Source: Streptomyces antarcticus (GTDB lineage Bacteria; Actinomycetota; Actinomycetes; Streptomycetales; Streptomycetaceae). From it: DNA of 57,086 nucleotides. Below, in pieces: positions 32,625-41,931 of this stretch (the stretch's first letter is position 1; the number at the start of each line of letters is the position of its first letter). The position numbers were made by a program, and so were the translations under genes. A model generated the notes under the pieces. The model did no database searches. It saw only the letters and a program-made list of their open reading frames with translations, and was not told the origin of the DNA. The stretch lies in NCBI RefSeq assembly GCF_026627255.1, contig NZ_JAPNLM010000036.1, positions 1 through 57,086 of the forward strand, read 5' to 3'.

Positions 32625-34601
32625 TCAGCTCCGGTCGCGCGGCCGCTCCTGCGCCGGTCTGGCGGACTCCGACAGGTACGGCACGTCGATGACCGCGACG
32701 CCCGGCGTGAACAGCAGCCGCGCCTTGAGCCGCAGGGCGATCTGGTTGTGCAGGGGCTGCTCCCACCAGTGGCCCACCACGTACTCCGGGATCACCACCG
32801 ACAGCACGCCCGTGGCGTCGTCGGCCGCCAGTTCCTGTACGTACGCGAGGACCGGGCCCACCACTTCGCGGTACGGCGAGTGGAGGATCCGCAGGGTGAT
32901 CCCGGGGTCGTGCGCGGCCCAGGCCTCGCGGAGCCGGGCCGCGTCCTCCTCGTCTGCCGCCACGGTGACCGCCGTCAGCGTGTCGGGGTGCAGGGCCTGC
33001 GCGTAGCCGAGGGCGCTCAGGGTCGGGGCCTGCATGGAGGCGACCAGCACCAGGACGTGGTGGCGGGCGGGCTTGCGCGGTCTGGCGTCGGGCGCGACGG
33101 CGACCTGCCGGGCGACCTGGTCGTAGTGGCGGCGTACGCCCTTCATGCCGAGGAAGAGCAGCGGCATGGCGATGACGACCAGCCAGGCGCCGTGCGTGAA
33201 CTTGGTGAGGAGCACGATGACGAGGACCAGCGCGGTCATCACGGCGCCCACCGCGTTGATGGCGAGGCGGCGGTGGATGTGGACGCGCTCCTCGCGCGGG
33301 GTGGCGGGTGAGGCGAGCTCCTTGCGCCAGTGCCGGACCATGCCCGACTGGGAGAGGGTGAAGGAGACGAAGACGCCGATGATGTACAGCTGGATGAGGC
33401 GGGTCAGTTCGGCGTCGAAGGCGACGATGAGCACGATGGCGGCGAGCGCGAGGAGCACGACTCCGTTGGAGTAGACGAGCCGGTCGCCGCGGTTGAAGAG
33501 CTGGCGGGGCGCGTAGCGGTCCCTGGCCAGGATCGAGGCGAGCATCGGGAAGCCGTTGAAGGCCGTGTTCGCGGCGAGGATCAGCACGCCCGCGGTGACG
33601 GCCTGGAGCAGGTAGAAGAGGAAGTGCCAGCTCCCGAAGGTCGCCCGGCCGATCTGGGCGAGGGCGGTGGAGGTGGGGGTGCCGGGCGCCAGTCCCAGCT
33701 CGGTCGGGTCCGCGGCGACGTGCACCTCGTAGGACATGGCGAGGACGGTGATGCCGACGAACATCGTGACGGAGAGCGCGCCCATCACGGCGAGGGTGGT
33801 CGCCGCGTTCCTGGCCTTGGGCTTCTGGAATGCGGGTACGCCGTTGCTGATCGCCTCGACGCCGGTGAGGGCCGTACAGCCGGAGGCGAAGGCGCGCATC
33901 GCGAGGAAGACCAGGGCCAGTCCGGTATAGGTGCCCTCCGCGGTGATGGGCAGGTCGGCGGATTCGGCGCGGATGGTCTCGCCGGTCGCCAACCGGACGG
34001 CCGCGAAGGCGAACATGACGTAGATGACCAGGACGAACCCGTAGGTGGGGATGGCGAACACCCGTCCCGACTCGCGGACGCCGCGCAGGTTCATCAGGGT
34101 CAGCAGGGCGACGAAGGAGACCGAGAGCACCACCTCGTGGTCGTTCAGCGCCGGGATCGCGGAGGTGATGGCGGCGACGCCGGAGACGACGGACACGGCG
34201 ACGGTCATCACGTAGTCGACGAGCAGCGCGCTCGCGGCGGTCAGGGCGGCGGTGGGCCCGAGATTCTCCGCGCTGACGACGTACGCCCCGCCGCCGCCGG
34301 GGTACGCGTGGCAGGTCTGCCGGTAGGAGGCGATGACCACCACGAGGAGGAACACGATGGCGGCGGCCGCGTACCAGGTGAGGTGGAGCAGCGCGACGCC
34401 GCCGAGGGCGAGGATCAGCAGGATCTCCTCGGTGGCGTAGGCCACGGAGGAGAGCGGGTCGCTGCAGAAGATCGGCAGGGCGAGCCGTTTGGGCAGCAGG
34501 GTCTCGCCCAGGCGCGCGGTGTCGAGGGGCTCCCCGACCAGCACGCGTTTCGCATGGATACGCCTCATCCGAGGATGATCGTCCACTTGATACGGGTTCA
34601 T
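32625..34601 (-). CDS. APC-superfamily permease (KimA-like) with C-terminal cytoplasmic domain
   Basis: 658 residues. Twelve predicted helices lie in the first about 460 residues (AAAIVFLLVVVIASYRQTCH, LVDYVMTVAVSVVSGVAAIT, FLFYLLQAVTAGVLILAANT). AYPGGGGAYVVSAENLGP and TALTGVEAISNGVPAF are typical APC core motifs. The C-terminal soluble region has a USP-like nucleotide-binding look (HHVLVLVASMQAPTLSALGY, VTVAADEEDAARLREAW). Length and order match potassium importers of the KimA type, but amino-acid transport cannot be excluded. The start is ATG 34601. Divergent from a SHOCT protein gene. No c-di-AMP riboswitch is visible in the 100-base gap. Confidence 0.85.
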   Translation of the reverse strand: MNPYQVDDHPRMRRIHAKRVLVGEPLDTARLGETLLPKRLALPIFCSDPLSSVAYATEEILLILALGGVALLHLTWYAAAAIVFLLVVVIASYRQTCHAYPGGGGAYVVSAENLGPTAALTAASALLVDYVMTVAVSVVSGVAAITSAIPALNDHEVVLSVSFVALLTLMNLRGVRESGRVFAIPTYGFVLVIYVMFAFAAVRLATGETIRAESADLPITAEGTYTGLALVFLAMRAFASGCTALTGVEAISNGVPAFQKPKARNAATTLAVMGALSVTMFVGITVLAMSYEVHVAADPTELGLAPGTPTSTALAQIGRATFGSWHFLFYLLQAVTAGVLILAANTAFNGFPMLASILARDRYAPRQLFNRGDRLVYSNGVVLLALAAIVLIVAFDAELTRLIQLYIIGVFVSFTLSQSGMVRHWRKELASPATPREERVHIHRRLAINAVGAVMTALVLVIVLLTKFTHGAWLVVIAMPLLFLGMKGVRRHYDQVARQVAVAPDARPRKPARHHVLVLVASMQAPTLSALGYAQALHPDTLTAVTVAADEEDAARLREAWAAHDPGITLRILHSPYREVVGPVLAYVQELAADDATGVLSVVIPEYVVGHWWEQPLHNQIALRLKARLLFTPGVAVIDVPYLSESARPAQERPRDRS

Positions 34602-34705
34602 GGCGTTCTGTCGCCAGTGTCATGCCGCGATCCGGCCCCGGACGCGGCCAGTGGCGATCTTGAAGGGGCGCTGCGATGGTGATCAGGTACGGAAGGAGGA
34701 CGGCC

Positions 34706-35119
34706 ATGGACCGATCTGTCTACCTGGCCTACGACTACCCGGTGCTGGGCGCGTTCTGGACCGTGATGTGGATCTTCCTGTGGGTCATGTGGCTGATCCT
34801 GCTCTTCCGCGTGATCGTGGACGTGTTCCGCGATCACGAGATGAGCGGGTGGCTCAAAGCTCTGTGGCTCCTGTTCCTGATCCTCATCCCGTTCCTCGGC
34901 GTACTGGTGTACGTGATCGCCCGGGGCAAGAACATGGGCAAGCGCGAAATCCAGCACGCACAGGAACGCCAGGACGCGTTCAACTCCTACATCCGGGAGA
35001 CCGCCAAGGATCCCGGCCGGGCCGGGGCGGACGACCTGGTCAGACTCTCCGAGCTGAAGGCGAAGGGCGACCTGAGCGAGGAAGAGTTCCAGAAGGCCAA
35101 GCAGAAGCTCCTGGGCTGA
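34706..35119 (+). CDS. PLDc_N/SHOCT membrane protein
   Basis: 137 residues from ATG 34706 with GGAAGGAGG upstream. Two transmembrane helices (about 12-35 WTVMWIFLWVMWLILLFRVI and 47-67 WLKALWLLFLILIPFLGVLV) are followed by a linker and a C-terminal SHOCT motif (LVRLSELKAKGDLSEEEFQK, AKQKLLG). Such small proteins are common in actinobacteria and may be membrane-associated oligomerisation factors. It converges with the molybdenum hydroxylase operon 14 bases downstream. Confidence 0.9.
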   Translation: MDRSVYLAYDYPVLGAFWTVMWIFLWVMWLILLFRVIVDVFRDHEMSGWLKALWLLFLILIPFLGVLVYVIARGKNMGKREIQHAQERQDAFNSYIRETAKDPGRAGADDLVRLSELKAKGDLSEEEFQKAKQKLLG

Positions 35120-35133
35120 CTCCGCGGGCCCGC

Positions 35134-35589
35134 TCACATCCTGGCCGCCGCGCTGCGGATGGCCTCCCGGATGCGGAAGTACGTACCGCAGCGGCAGATG
35201 TTGGCGATGGCGTCGATGTCGGCGTCGGTGGGGGCGCTGGTGCGCTTCAGCAGCGCGACGGCCGCCATGATCTGTCCGGGCTGGCAGAAACCGCACTGCG
35301 CGACGTCCTGTTCGAGCCAGGCCTCCTGCACGGGGTGCAGATCGTCCCCGTCCGCCAGCCCCTCGATCGTGGTCACGGTCCTCCCGGCGCAGGCCGAGAC
35401 TGGCACGACGCACGGGCGGACGTCCACGCCGTCCAGGTGGCTGGTGCACGCCTTGCAGACGTCGACGCCGCAGCCGTACTTGGGGCCGTTGACGCCAAGC
35501 ATGTCGCGGAGCACCCACAGCAGGGGCAGGTCATCGGGCGCGTCCACGGTGACGCTCCGCCCGTTGACGGTGAAGGTGTGCGAAGGCAC
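35134..35589 (-). CDS. (2Fe-2S)-binding small subunit of a molybdenum hydroxylase (isoquinoline 1-oxidoreductase alpha-like)
   Basis: 151 residues with two [2Fe-2S] clusters. The plant-ferredoxin type is KYGCGVDVCKACTSHLDG with its fourth Cys in RPCVVPV; the second is CGFCQPGQ and ICRCGTY. It is the electron-transfer partner of the molybdopterin subunit encoded upstream (21-base gap). The start is GTG 35589 after AGGAG. No FAD subunit is nearby, so a cytochrome c acceptor is likely, as in IorAB-type enzymes. The substrate (an aldehyde or N-heterocycle) is unknown. Confidence 0.93.
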   Translation of the reverse strand: MPSHTFTVNGRSVTVDAPDDLPLLWVLRDMLGVNGPKYGCGVDVCKACTSHLDGVDVRPCVVPVSACAGRTVTTIEGLADGDDLHPVQEAWLEQDVAQCGFCQPGQIMAAVALLKRTSAPTDADIDAIANICRCGTYFRIREAIRSAAARM

Positions 35590-35610
35590 GGTGCGGCTCC
35601 TGGCTCCGGA

Positions 35611-38064
35611 CTAGCGGGGGTAGGGGGTGAAGTCGACGTCGAAGTCGAGGGGGAAGCTGCGCGGTTTCGAACCTGTGGCCCGGGCCCACGCGTTGGCGAT
35701 GGCGCCGACCGCGGCCGGCACGCCGAGTTCGCCCGCTCCGCCCGGCTCCTCGCCGGTGGCCGGCAGCACGAAGACCCGTACGTCCTGCGGGGTGTCGCGC
35801 TGCCTCGCCCAGTGGAACTGGCTGTAACTGCCCTCCAGCGGCAGTCCCCTGTCCAGGTGCAGCCCGGCGCGCAGGGTGGTGGAGATGGCGTCGGTGAGGC
35901 CGCCGGTCATCTGGGCCTCCAGCCCGCGCGGATTGACGGGCAGGCCCACGTCCACCGCGATGACCGCCTTGGTGACGCGCACGTGCTCGGGATCACGGGT
36001 GTCGATCTCCACCAGGCAGGCGGTGCGCGACTTGTACTCCTCGTGGAAGGCGATGCCCTGGGCGCGGCCCGCCCCCATCGGCCGTCCCCACCCGCCCTCC
36101 GTCGCCACCTTGTCCAGGACGGCCCGCTGGGCGTCGTTCTTCAGGAAGGCGCGCCGGAAGCGGTACGGGTCCCTGCCGGTGGCGGCGGCCAGTTCGTCGA
36201 CCACGATCTCCTCGGCGCCGCGGGTGTTGGCGGAGTACACCGAGCGCCAGGAGGCGGTGGGGATGCCCGTGGGCACCTCGGTCAGCGCCTGGGTGGTGAG
36301 CCCGAAGTGGTACGGGGACTTCACCGTGGTCAGGAACAGCGTCTGGGCGAGGGTGGCGTTGCCGATGCCGAGCGGCAGGTTCGCCGCGGTGGCGGTGATG
36401 ATCTCGCCGAGCCCGTGCCGGAAGTCGGTCTCGACCGCGGCGACGCGGTGCTCGAAGCTGAGCACCTCGCCGAGCAGGTGGGTGGCGCGGATCCTGTGGT
36501 GCGTGGCGGGGCGCATCCGGCCGTGCCGGGTGTCGTCGACCCGGGTCCACATCAGCTTGACGGGGCGGCGGCAGGCCTTCGAGACCCGGGCCGCCTCCAG
36601 CGCGGCGTCGAAGAAGAGCCGCCGGCCGAAGGATCCGCCGGCCTGCACCACGTGGACGGCGACCTTGTCCACCGGCAGTCCGAGGTCGGCGGCGATCGTC
36701 TGCCGGGCCACGATCGGCGACTTGAGCCCGGACCAGATCTCGGCGCGGTCCTCCCGGACGTCGGCGATGGCGGAGTTGGTCTCCATCGGGGCGTGGCTGA
36801 CGAAGGCGAAGTCGAACTCGGCGTCCACGTACGGGGTGAGCAGCGGCGGCACCAGCAGCGGCGGGGTGGCGGCGCGCAGCTTCGTGCGGACCTGCGCGTC
36901 GGAGAGCCCGTCGGCGGGGCCCGGCCCCCAGGTGACCTGGAGCGCGGCCTTCGCGTCGAGGGCCTGGCCGAAGGTGTCCGCGACGACGGCGACCCCGGTC
37001 GGCACGGTCACCACGTGCAGTACGCCGGGCATGGCCCTGACGGCTGCGAGGTTGGCGACGGCGCGGACCGCGCCCCCGAGGGTCGGCGGGCGGCGCACCA
37101 CGCAGGGCTTGGCACCGGGCACGTCGAGATCGAGGGTGTACCGGAGGGCGCCGGTGACCATGGCGCGGGCGTCGACCCGGTTGGTGGGACTGCCGACCAG
37201 GGTGTGCCGGGCGGTCTTCTTGGGGGTGGCGCCGGGCACGGTCAGGCCGGGGTCGGCGGCGTCCGCGGCGAGGGAGCCGTATCCGGCGGTGCGGCCGTCG
37301 GGGGCGCGGACGGCGCCGTCCGCGGTGGTCAGCGCGGCCGGGGCGAGGTTCCAGCGGCGGGCCGCGGCGGCGACCAGGCGGGCCCTGGCGGTGGCGGCGC
37401 ACTGGCGGACCGGGCCGTAGAGGGAGCGGATGGAGTTGGAGGAGCCGGTGAGCTGGTTGAAGAGCAGTTCGGGCCGCGCGTCGTCCAGTTCCACGCGTAC
37501 GGAGGCCAGCGGCGCGTCGAGCTCCTCCGCGACGAGCATGGCCACGGCGGTGGTCAGCCCCTGGCCGACCTCCTCGCGCGGCAGCCGGAAGCGGACGGTG
37601 CCGTCCGCGTCGACGGCGAGGGCCAGCAGGGCGGAGGTGGGGGCGCCGGCCAGGATGAACAGGTCGCCGAGGTCGACCAGGTCGGCGATCGCCGGCAGCG
37701 ACGGCACCACGGCGTGGGCGGGCTGCGGGGCGAGCGCGTCGGCCCCGGCGCGGGTGACCAGGGCGAGGGTCGGCGCCGCCACCAGGTAGGTCAGGAACGA
37801 GCGGCGGCTCTGCCCGGCGGCGCGGCCCTCCCCGGCGCCGGGGCCGGAAGCACCCTCGCCGCAGGCAGCGTCCGCGCCGGCCGTGGCGCCCGGCCCGACG
37901 GCGCGGCCCTCGCCTGTGGCGTCGCCCCGTCCGGTGCTGTCGCTCCGTTCAGTGGCGTCGCTCCGTTCAGTGGCGTCGCCCCGTGCAGTGGCGTCGCCCC
38001 GTGCGGTGGTGCCGCGCCGTCCGGTGGTGTCGCGCTGCCCGGTGGTGTCGCGCTGCCCGGTCAT
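35611..38064 (-). CDS. Molybdopterin-binding large subunit of aldehyde/xanthine-dehydrogenase family (IorB-like), Tat-type signal
   Basis: 817 residues. An unusual hydrophilic N-terminal extension (about 1-85) of eight near-identical six-residue units (for example DATERS, DATARG) precedes a Tat-type motif RRSFLTYLVAAPTLALV (about 87-105). The catalytic part shows ELDAPLASVRVELDD, LGGAVRAVANLA, HAPMETNSAI, QAGGSFGRRLFFDAAL and GVPAAVGAIANAWARA, the latter in the place of the catalytic-Glu segment. It forms the enzyme with the 2Fe-2S protein downstream. The start at 38064 is the only ATG before the repeats; the long n-region is odd for a Tat signal, and an internal start near the RR motif is possible. 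Confidence 0.9.
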   Translation of the reverse strand: MTGQRDTTGQRDTTGRRGTTARGDATARGDATERSDATERSDSTGRGDATGEGRAVGPGATAGADAACGEGASGPGAGEGRAAGQSRRSFLTYLVAAPTLALVTRAGADALAPQPAHAVVPSLPAIADLVDLGDLFILAGAPTSALLALAVDADGTVRFRLPREEVGQGLTTAVAMLVAEELDAPLASVRVELDDARPELLFNQLTGSSNSIRSLYGPVRQCAATARARLVAAAARRWNLAPAALTTADGAVRAPDGRTAGYGSLAADAADPGLTVPGATPKKTARHTLVGSPTNRVDARAMVTGALRYTLDLDVPGAKPCVVRRPPTLGGAVRAVANLAAVRAMPGVLHVVTVPTGVAVVADTFGQALDAKAALQVTWGPGPADGLSDAQVRTKLRAATPPLLVPPLLTPYVDAEFDFAFVSHAPMETNSAIADVREDRAEIWSGLKSPIVARQTIAADLGLPVDKVAVHVVQAGGSFGRRLFFDAALEAARVSKACRRPVKLMWTRVDDTRHGRMRPATHHRIRATHLLGEVLSFEHRVAAVETDFRHGLGEIITATAANLPLGIGNATLAQTLFLTTVKSPYHFGLTTQALTEVPTGIPTASWRSVYSANTRGAEEIVVDELAAATGRDPYRFRRAFLKNDAQRAVLDKVATEGGWGRPMGAGRAQGIAFHEEYKSRTACLVEIDTRDPEHVRVTKAVIAVDVGLPVNPRGLEAQMTGGLTDAISTTLRAGLHLDRGLPLEGSYSQFHWARQRDTPQDVRVFVLPATGEEPGGAGELGVPAAVGAIANAWARATGSKPRSFPLDFDVDFTPYPR
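37906..38049. repeat. 18-bp tandem repeats in the 5' end of the IorB-like gene
   Basis: Eight 18-base units coding D(A/T)T-type hexapeptides (residues 6-53). Unit length keeps frame, so copy number can vary without loss of the gene. Confidence 0.85.
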
Positions 38065-38629
38065 GTCGTGGTGTCCCCAGCCCTGCGCGGGCCCGCCCGC
38101 GCGGACCTCCCCCGTTCATTACCGACGCGTAGCGTAGCGACGACGGGATGGGCTGGGAAGCCCGGGACCGCGCCGGTGGGCGCCCCCGGCGGATCGCCGC
38201 CCGACGCGGACCGCCGTACGGAGCATCCGTTCGGGGGCGGCCGCGGCGGCCCCGTTGACCAGCGCCTCGTACGGGCGGAGCGGGGGGCGCCACCTCGCAC
38301 ACCTCGGCCGTACGATCGACCCGCGCCCTCCGCCTGGCCGGTTTTCCCGGCCGCCCCCGCCGCCCCTCCGGCGCCGCGGGGGCGCGGAACCGCACGCGGG
38401 CCCGGCCGGCGGCGCGTCCGGCCCGTCCGGAGGCGTCGAGGACGGCTCCGGACGCCACTGACCGGATTCGTTCGTACACCGCGAAGCCCCCGGATAGCCT
38501 CGGGCATATGCCAGAAGCAAGCACTTAGCTGATGTTGCCAAACGGCTTACGCGCCGTCGTGGCCTGTGCCACAGTCGTTACCGGTCCTTCCATCAGACTT
38601 GGCCGTGCCGCGCCTGTATCGGAGTGCTC
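38065..38629. other. 565-base intergenic region
   Basis: Divergent promoter region between the molybdenum hydroxylase (minus) and the SpoIIE phosphatase (plus). Contains a small hairpin GGCCGG-N5-CCGGCC (38336-38352). A stunted reading frame ATG-CCA-GAA-GCA-AGC-ACT-TAG at 38508 looks like a start codon context followed at once by a stop. No gene is recognised. Confidence 0.5.
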
Positions 38630-40069
38630 ATGCCGTCCCACCTCTTCGCGGACCGCTCCGCGCAGCCCCCCGAACCCGGGTCGGTGGACGCGCTGATCTC
38701 ACAGACCCGGCGGCTCCGGGGAGACGTGGACGCGGTCCGCCGCGACACCGTCGTGGACGACGGCGACACCCAGGGCCGCTGGCAGCGCGCCCTGTGCGAT
38801 CTCGCCGTGCACCACCTCGACGACCTCGGCCGGCACCTGGGCCAGCTCAAGGAAGGCCTGCCGCCCGCCCCCGAACCCGTCGAGCCGCCTCAGGCGGCGA
38901 CGCCCGGGGCGAACCCCGGGCCCAGCCCCGAGGACCGCCGGACCCGGGTGGGCACCGCCGAGTGGAACCTGCTGACCGACGAGGTCAGTTGGTCCGACGA
39001 GCTGTACCAGATCTTCGGCCGGTCCCCCGACGCGGGCGCGCTCCCCCTCGACGAACTCGGCTCCACCCTGTTCTCCGAGGACCAGCCCCTGCTCACCGCC
39101 TGGGTCACGGCCTGCCTGGTGGACGGCCGGCCGATCGACGGCGAGTTCCGAGTCGTGCGGGCCGACGGACGGGTCCGGACCCTGCACATGAGGGGCGAAC
39201 CCGTCCTCGATCCCGACGGCTGCACCGCCTCCATGTGGGCGGTGTTCCAGGACATCAGCGAACTGCGCCGCAGCCAGCGGGCGGTACGCGACTCCCGCGA
39301 CAGCCTCCGGCTCCGACGGGAGATCGCGCAGACCGAACACCGGCTGGCGCTCGAACTGCAGGAAGCGGTGCTCCCCCCGTGGCGCGGCTCCCCCCGGTCC
39401 CCGCACGGCACCGCGGCCACCCTGGACGTGGCCGCGCACTACCTGCCGTCCACGACGAGGAACCTCATCGGCGGCGACTGGTACGACTCCCTCGAACTCC
39501 CCGGCGGACGCTCGATGCTGACGGTCGGCAACCTCACCGGGCACGGGGTCACCGCCACCTCCGGGATGGCGATGATGCTGGGCGCCCTGCGCGGCATGGC
39601 GATGGCCGGCATCGAGCCCGGCCCCCTGATGGGCTGGCTCAACCAGCTCCTCGAGAGCACCGCCCAGCCCGCACTCGGATCGGCCGTCTGCTGCAGCTAC
39701 GACCCCGCGCGCCGTGTCCTGTCCTGGGCGCAGGCCGGCCACCCCGCTCCCCTGCTCTTCCGCGGCGGTACGGGCCGCTCCCTGCGGCCGCCGGAGGGCG
39801 TGCTGCTGGGCGCGACGTCCGGGGCCGTGTACGGGCAGGCCGAGCAGCGCGTCGAGCCCGGCGACGTACTGGTCCTGCACACGGACGGACTGACCGCGCG
39901 CGGCTTCGACTTCAGCCGGGCGGACGGGACCGAACGGCTGCTGGCCCTCGCCCCGCGGTTCTCGGCGGCGCGGTCGGCGCAGGACTGCGTACGGCTGGTG
40001 ACCGAGGAGTTCGGCGAGGGCGAGCGCGAGGACGACGCCTGCCTGCTCGTGGCCCGGGTCGGCGGCTAG
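38630..40069 (+). CDS. PAS domain PP2C/SpoIIE-type serine phosphatase
   Basis: 479 residues. An N-terminal helical segment (about 1-100) is followed by a PAS/PAC sensor (about 105-205: WNLLTDEVSWSDELYQIFGR, GEFRVVRADGRVRTLHMRGE) and a coiled link (LRREIAQTEHRLALELQEAV). The SpoIIE PP2C domain (about 245-478) has metal-binding Asp in NLIGGDWYDSLELPGG, TGHGVTATSG, LVLHTDGLTARG and REDDACLLVARV. Probably dephosphorylates an anti-sigma antagonist in a sigma-B-like partner-switching pathway. The start is ATG 38630 with GGAG five bases upstream (GTG 38624 is an alternative). It converges with the NsdA/NsdB-like gene across a hairpin. Confidence 0.92.
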   Translation: MPSHLFADRSAQPPEPGSVDALISQTRRLRGDVDAVRRDTVVDDGDTQGRWQRALCDLAVHHLDDLGRHLGQLKEGLPPAPEPVEPPQAATPGANPGPSPEDRRTRVGTAEWNLLTDEVSWSDELYQIFGRSPDAGALPLDELGSTLFSEDQPLLTAWVTACLVDGRPIDGEFRVVRADGRVRTLHMRGEPVLDPDGCTASMWAVFQDISELRRSQRAVRDSRDSLRLRREIAQTEHRLALELQEAVLPPWRGSPRSPHGTAATLDVAAHYLPSTTRNLIGGDWYDSLELPGGRSMLTVGNLTGHGVTATSGMAMMLGALRGMAMAGIEPGPLMGWLNQLLESTAQPALGSAVCCSYDPARRVLSWAQAGHPAPLLFRGGTGRSLRPPEGVLLGATSGAVYGQAEQRVEPGDVLVLHTDGLTARGFDFSRADGTERLLALAPRFSAARSAQDCVRLVTEEFGEGEREDDACLLVARVGG

Positions 40070-40116
40070 CCGAGCAGGCGTACGGCACGCGGGAGAGGGA
40101 CCCGCACGGGCTTCGC

Positions 40117-40138
40117 GGCCGCGCCGGAGGGCGCGGCC
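40117..40138. terminator. Bidirectional stem-loop between convergent genes
   Basis: GGCCGCGCC-GGAG-GGCGCGGCC, 9-bp perfect arms and tetraloop, in the 134-base gap between the phosphatase stop (40069) and the regulator stop (40204). Confidence 0.7.
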
Positions 40139-40203
40139 CTGCTCGTCTCCGTGCACGGTACGGGACGACTGGACGCGGAAGGACCGGAGGGGCGCGTGGA
40201 GGG

Positions 40204-41700
40204 CTACACCTCCGTACCGCGCGGGCTGCGCGGCCGGGGGCTGTCGGGGAGGGCCCGCTCGATCTCCTCGCGGAGGTCCTCGATGCGCGCGTACCCGGCG
40301 TACTGGCCGGTGAGCCGGTACATCTCGCGCAGCCGGTCCCACGTCCGGTGCGAGGAGGTCTCGTTCATCGAGACCAGGGCGAGCCGGGCGTAGCGGTCCG
40401 CCTGTTCCGGATCGTCCGCGATGAAGCAGGCCGAGGCCAGCGAGATGTAGTCGAAGATCTGCGAGCGCTGGTAGCCCTCGCCGCGCAACCGCAGGGCCTC
40501 CTTGGCGTGCCGGGCCGCGGCCGGCGCCGCCGAGGCGTCGTGGTCGGCCAGCGTCCGGTACGCCAGGGCCTGCATGCCGTGCAGGTCGGCTTCGTCGAAG
40601 TGCTGCATCCAGCTCGGCGGCGGCACGTCGCCCTTGTCGGAGACGAACAGCTCCTCGGCCTCGCCCAGCGTGCGGCGCATGGCCTGGCCCTTGCCCATGG
40701 CGGCCTGCGCCCATGCCTCGACGGTGTGCAGCATGGCGCGGGTGCGCGGGAGGGTCTGCTCGCCGGATCCGGACTTGGCCAGCTTCATCAGGTCGAGGGC
40801 CTCGTTGGGCTTGCCGAGGTGGACCATCTGGCGGGCGGCCCGGGACAGCGCCTCGCCCGCGCGCGGCCGGTCACCGCCCTCCCGGGCGGCGTGTGCGGCG
40901 ATGACGAAGTACTTCTGCGCGGTGGGTTCGAGGCCCACGTCGTGGGACATCCAGCCCGCGAGCACGGCCAGGTTGGCCGCGACGCCCCAGAGCCTTCGCT
41001 GGAGGTGGTCGGGGTGGTGGTAGGCGAGCATTCCGCCCACCTCGTTGAGCTGGCCCACCACGGCCTTGCGCTGGAGTCCACCGCCTCTGGAGGCGTCCCA
41101 GGCGCGGAACACGTCCACCGAGCGCTCCAGGGCCTCGATCTCCTCGGAGCCGATCGGGGCGGCCTCGTAGCGGTCGTAGCTCGCGGGGTCGGCCTGGAAG
41201 GCCTCCCCGAAGCCCGCCGCCTGCTTGGCGTGGGCCGGGTCGGTGTGGAGCCAGTCGTGCATGGCGTTGGTGAGGGCGGAGCCGGCGGTGAGCACGGCGC
41301 CCGCGCCCATCAGACCGCGTCGGTTGAGCATGAGGTCCATTCCCGTGAATTCGGTGAGGACCGCGGCTGTGCGTTCGGGCGCCCAGGGCATCCCGTCGGG
41401 GTTCTCCTGAGCCCCGTCAGGCTGCCGTTTGGTGGTGCGCCGCTGCCGTACGAACCCGAGGTCCTCGATGGTCACGACACGACCGAGCCGCTCGGTGAAC
41501 AGTGCTGCCAGTACCGTGGGAACCGGTTCGCGCGGGGACTCCCCCGTGTCGATCCAGCGCCGCACCCGTGAGGTGTCGGTGGCCAGCTGGGGGTGGCCCA
41601 TGGCCGCCGCCTGCCGGTTCACCATCCTCGCGAGTTCGCCCTTGGACCAGCCGGCCAGGCCGAACAGGTCGTTCAAGCGGGTGTTCGGACCTTTGCTCAC
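40204..41700 (-). CDS. NsdA/NsdB-family DNA-binding/TPR regulator
   Basis: 498 residues from GTG 41700 with a GGGGG ribosome site; an in-frame ATG at 41733 is an alternative. The N-terminal about 70 residues form an HTH-like segment (NTRLNDLFGLAGWSKGELAR, VRRWIDTGESPREPVPTVLA) followed by SEEIEALERSVDVFRAWDAS. A TPR-like helical repeat region (about 200-480) includes LAVLAGWMSHDVGLEPTAQK, RAGEALSRAARQMVHLGKPN and RYARLALVSMNETSSHRTW. Length and architecture fit the Streptomyces Nsd negative regulators of differentiation and antibiotic production, but I cannot separate NsdA from NsdB here. Divergent from an APH-fold kinase gene. Confidence 0.75.
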   Translation of the reverse strand: MSKGPNTRLNDLFGLAGWSKGELARMVNRQAAAMGHPQLATDTSRVRRWIDTGESPREPVPTVLAALFTERLGRVVTIEDLGFVRQRRTTKRQPDGAQENPDGMPWAPERTAAVLTEFTGMDLMLNRRGLMGAGAVLTAGSALTNAMHDWLHTDPAHAKQAAGFGEAFQADPASYDRYEAAPIGSEEIEALERSVDVFRAWDASRGGGLQRKAVVGQLNEVGGMLAYHHPDHLQRRLWGVAANLAVLAGWMSHDVGLEPTAQKYFVIAAHAAREGGDRPRAGEALSRAARQMVHLGKPNEALDLMKLAKSGSGEQTLPRTRAMLHTVEAWAQAAMGKGQAMRRTLGEAEELFVSDKGDVPPPSWMQHFDEADLHGMQALAYRTLADHDASAAPAAARHAKEALRLRGEGYQRSQIFDYISLASACFIADDPEQADRYARLALVSMNETSSHRTWDRLREMYRLTGQYAGYARIEDLREEIERALPDSPRPRSPRGTEV

Positions 41701-41931
41701 GTCAAGCCCCCAGGTTCTCGGCTGAGTTGACATTAGCCCGGCGTCAGATGCCCAGCGACTATTCGCCAGGCTTCGCCAGGGCACGCTTCGTGGTCCGCCA
41801 CCCACGCCCGGGTGTCAGGTAGGAATGCGCCTCCCCGACCCGGTTCACCGGCGGAACTCCCCAGGGTGAAGCACGGGATCCGGCGGGGTGGCGTACGTAA
41901 ACCGTCGGCGCACGAAGGGATCCGTAACGCC

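Noticed and set aside
34602..34705. c-di-AMP (ydaO-type) riboswitch ahead of the KimA-like permease
   Set aside because: The gap to the divergent gene is only about 100 bases and no conserved aptamer motifs are visible.
38508..38528. Short coding start MPEAST followed by TAG before the phosphatase gene
   Set aside because: Six codons only; no ribosome site strong enough to argue for a leader peptide and no downstream continuation.
34600..38532. 1310-codon plus-strand open frame opposite the molybdenum hydroxylase genes
   Set aside because: Antisense GC artefact spanning several real genes in both directions; no domain.
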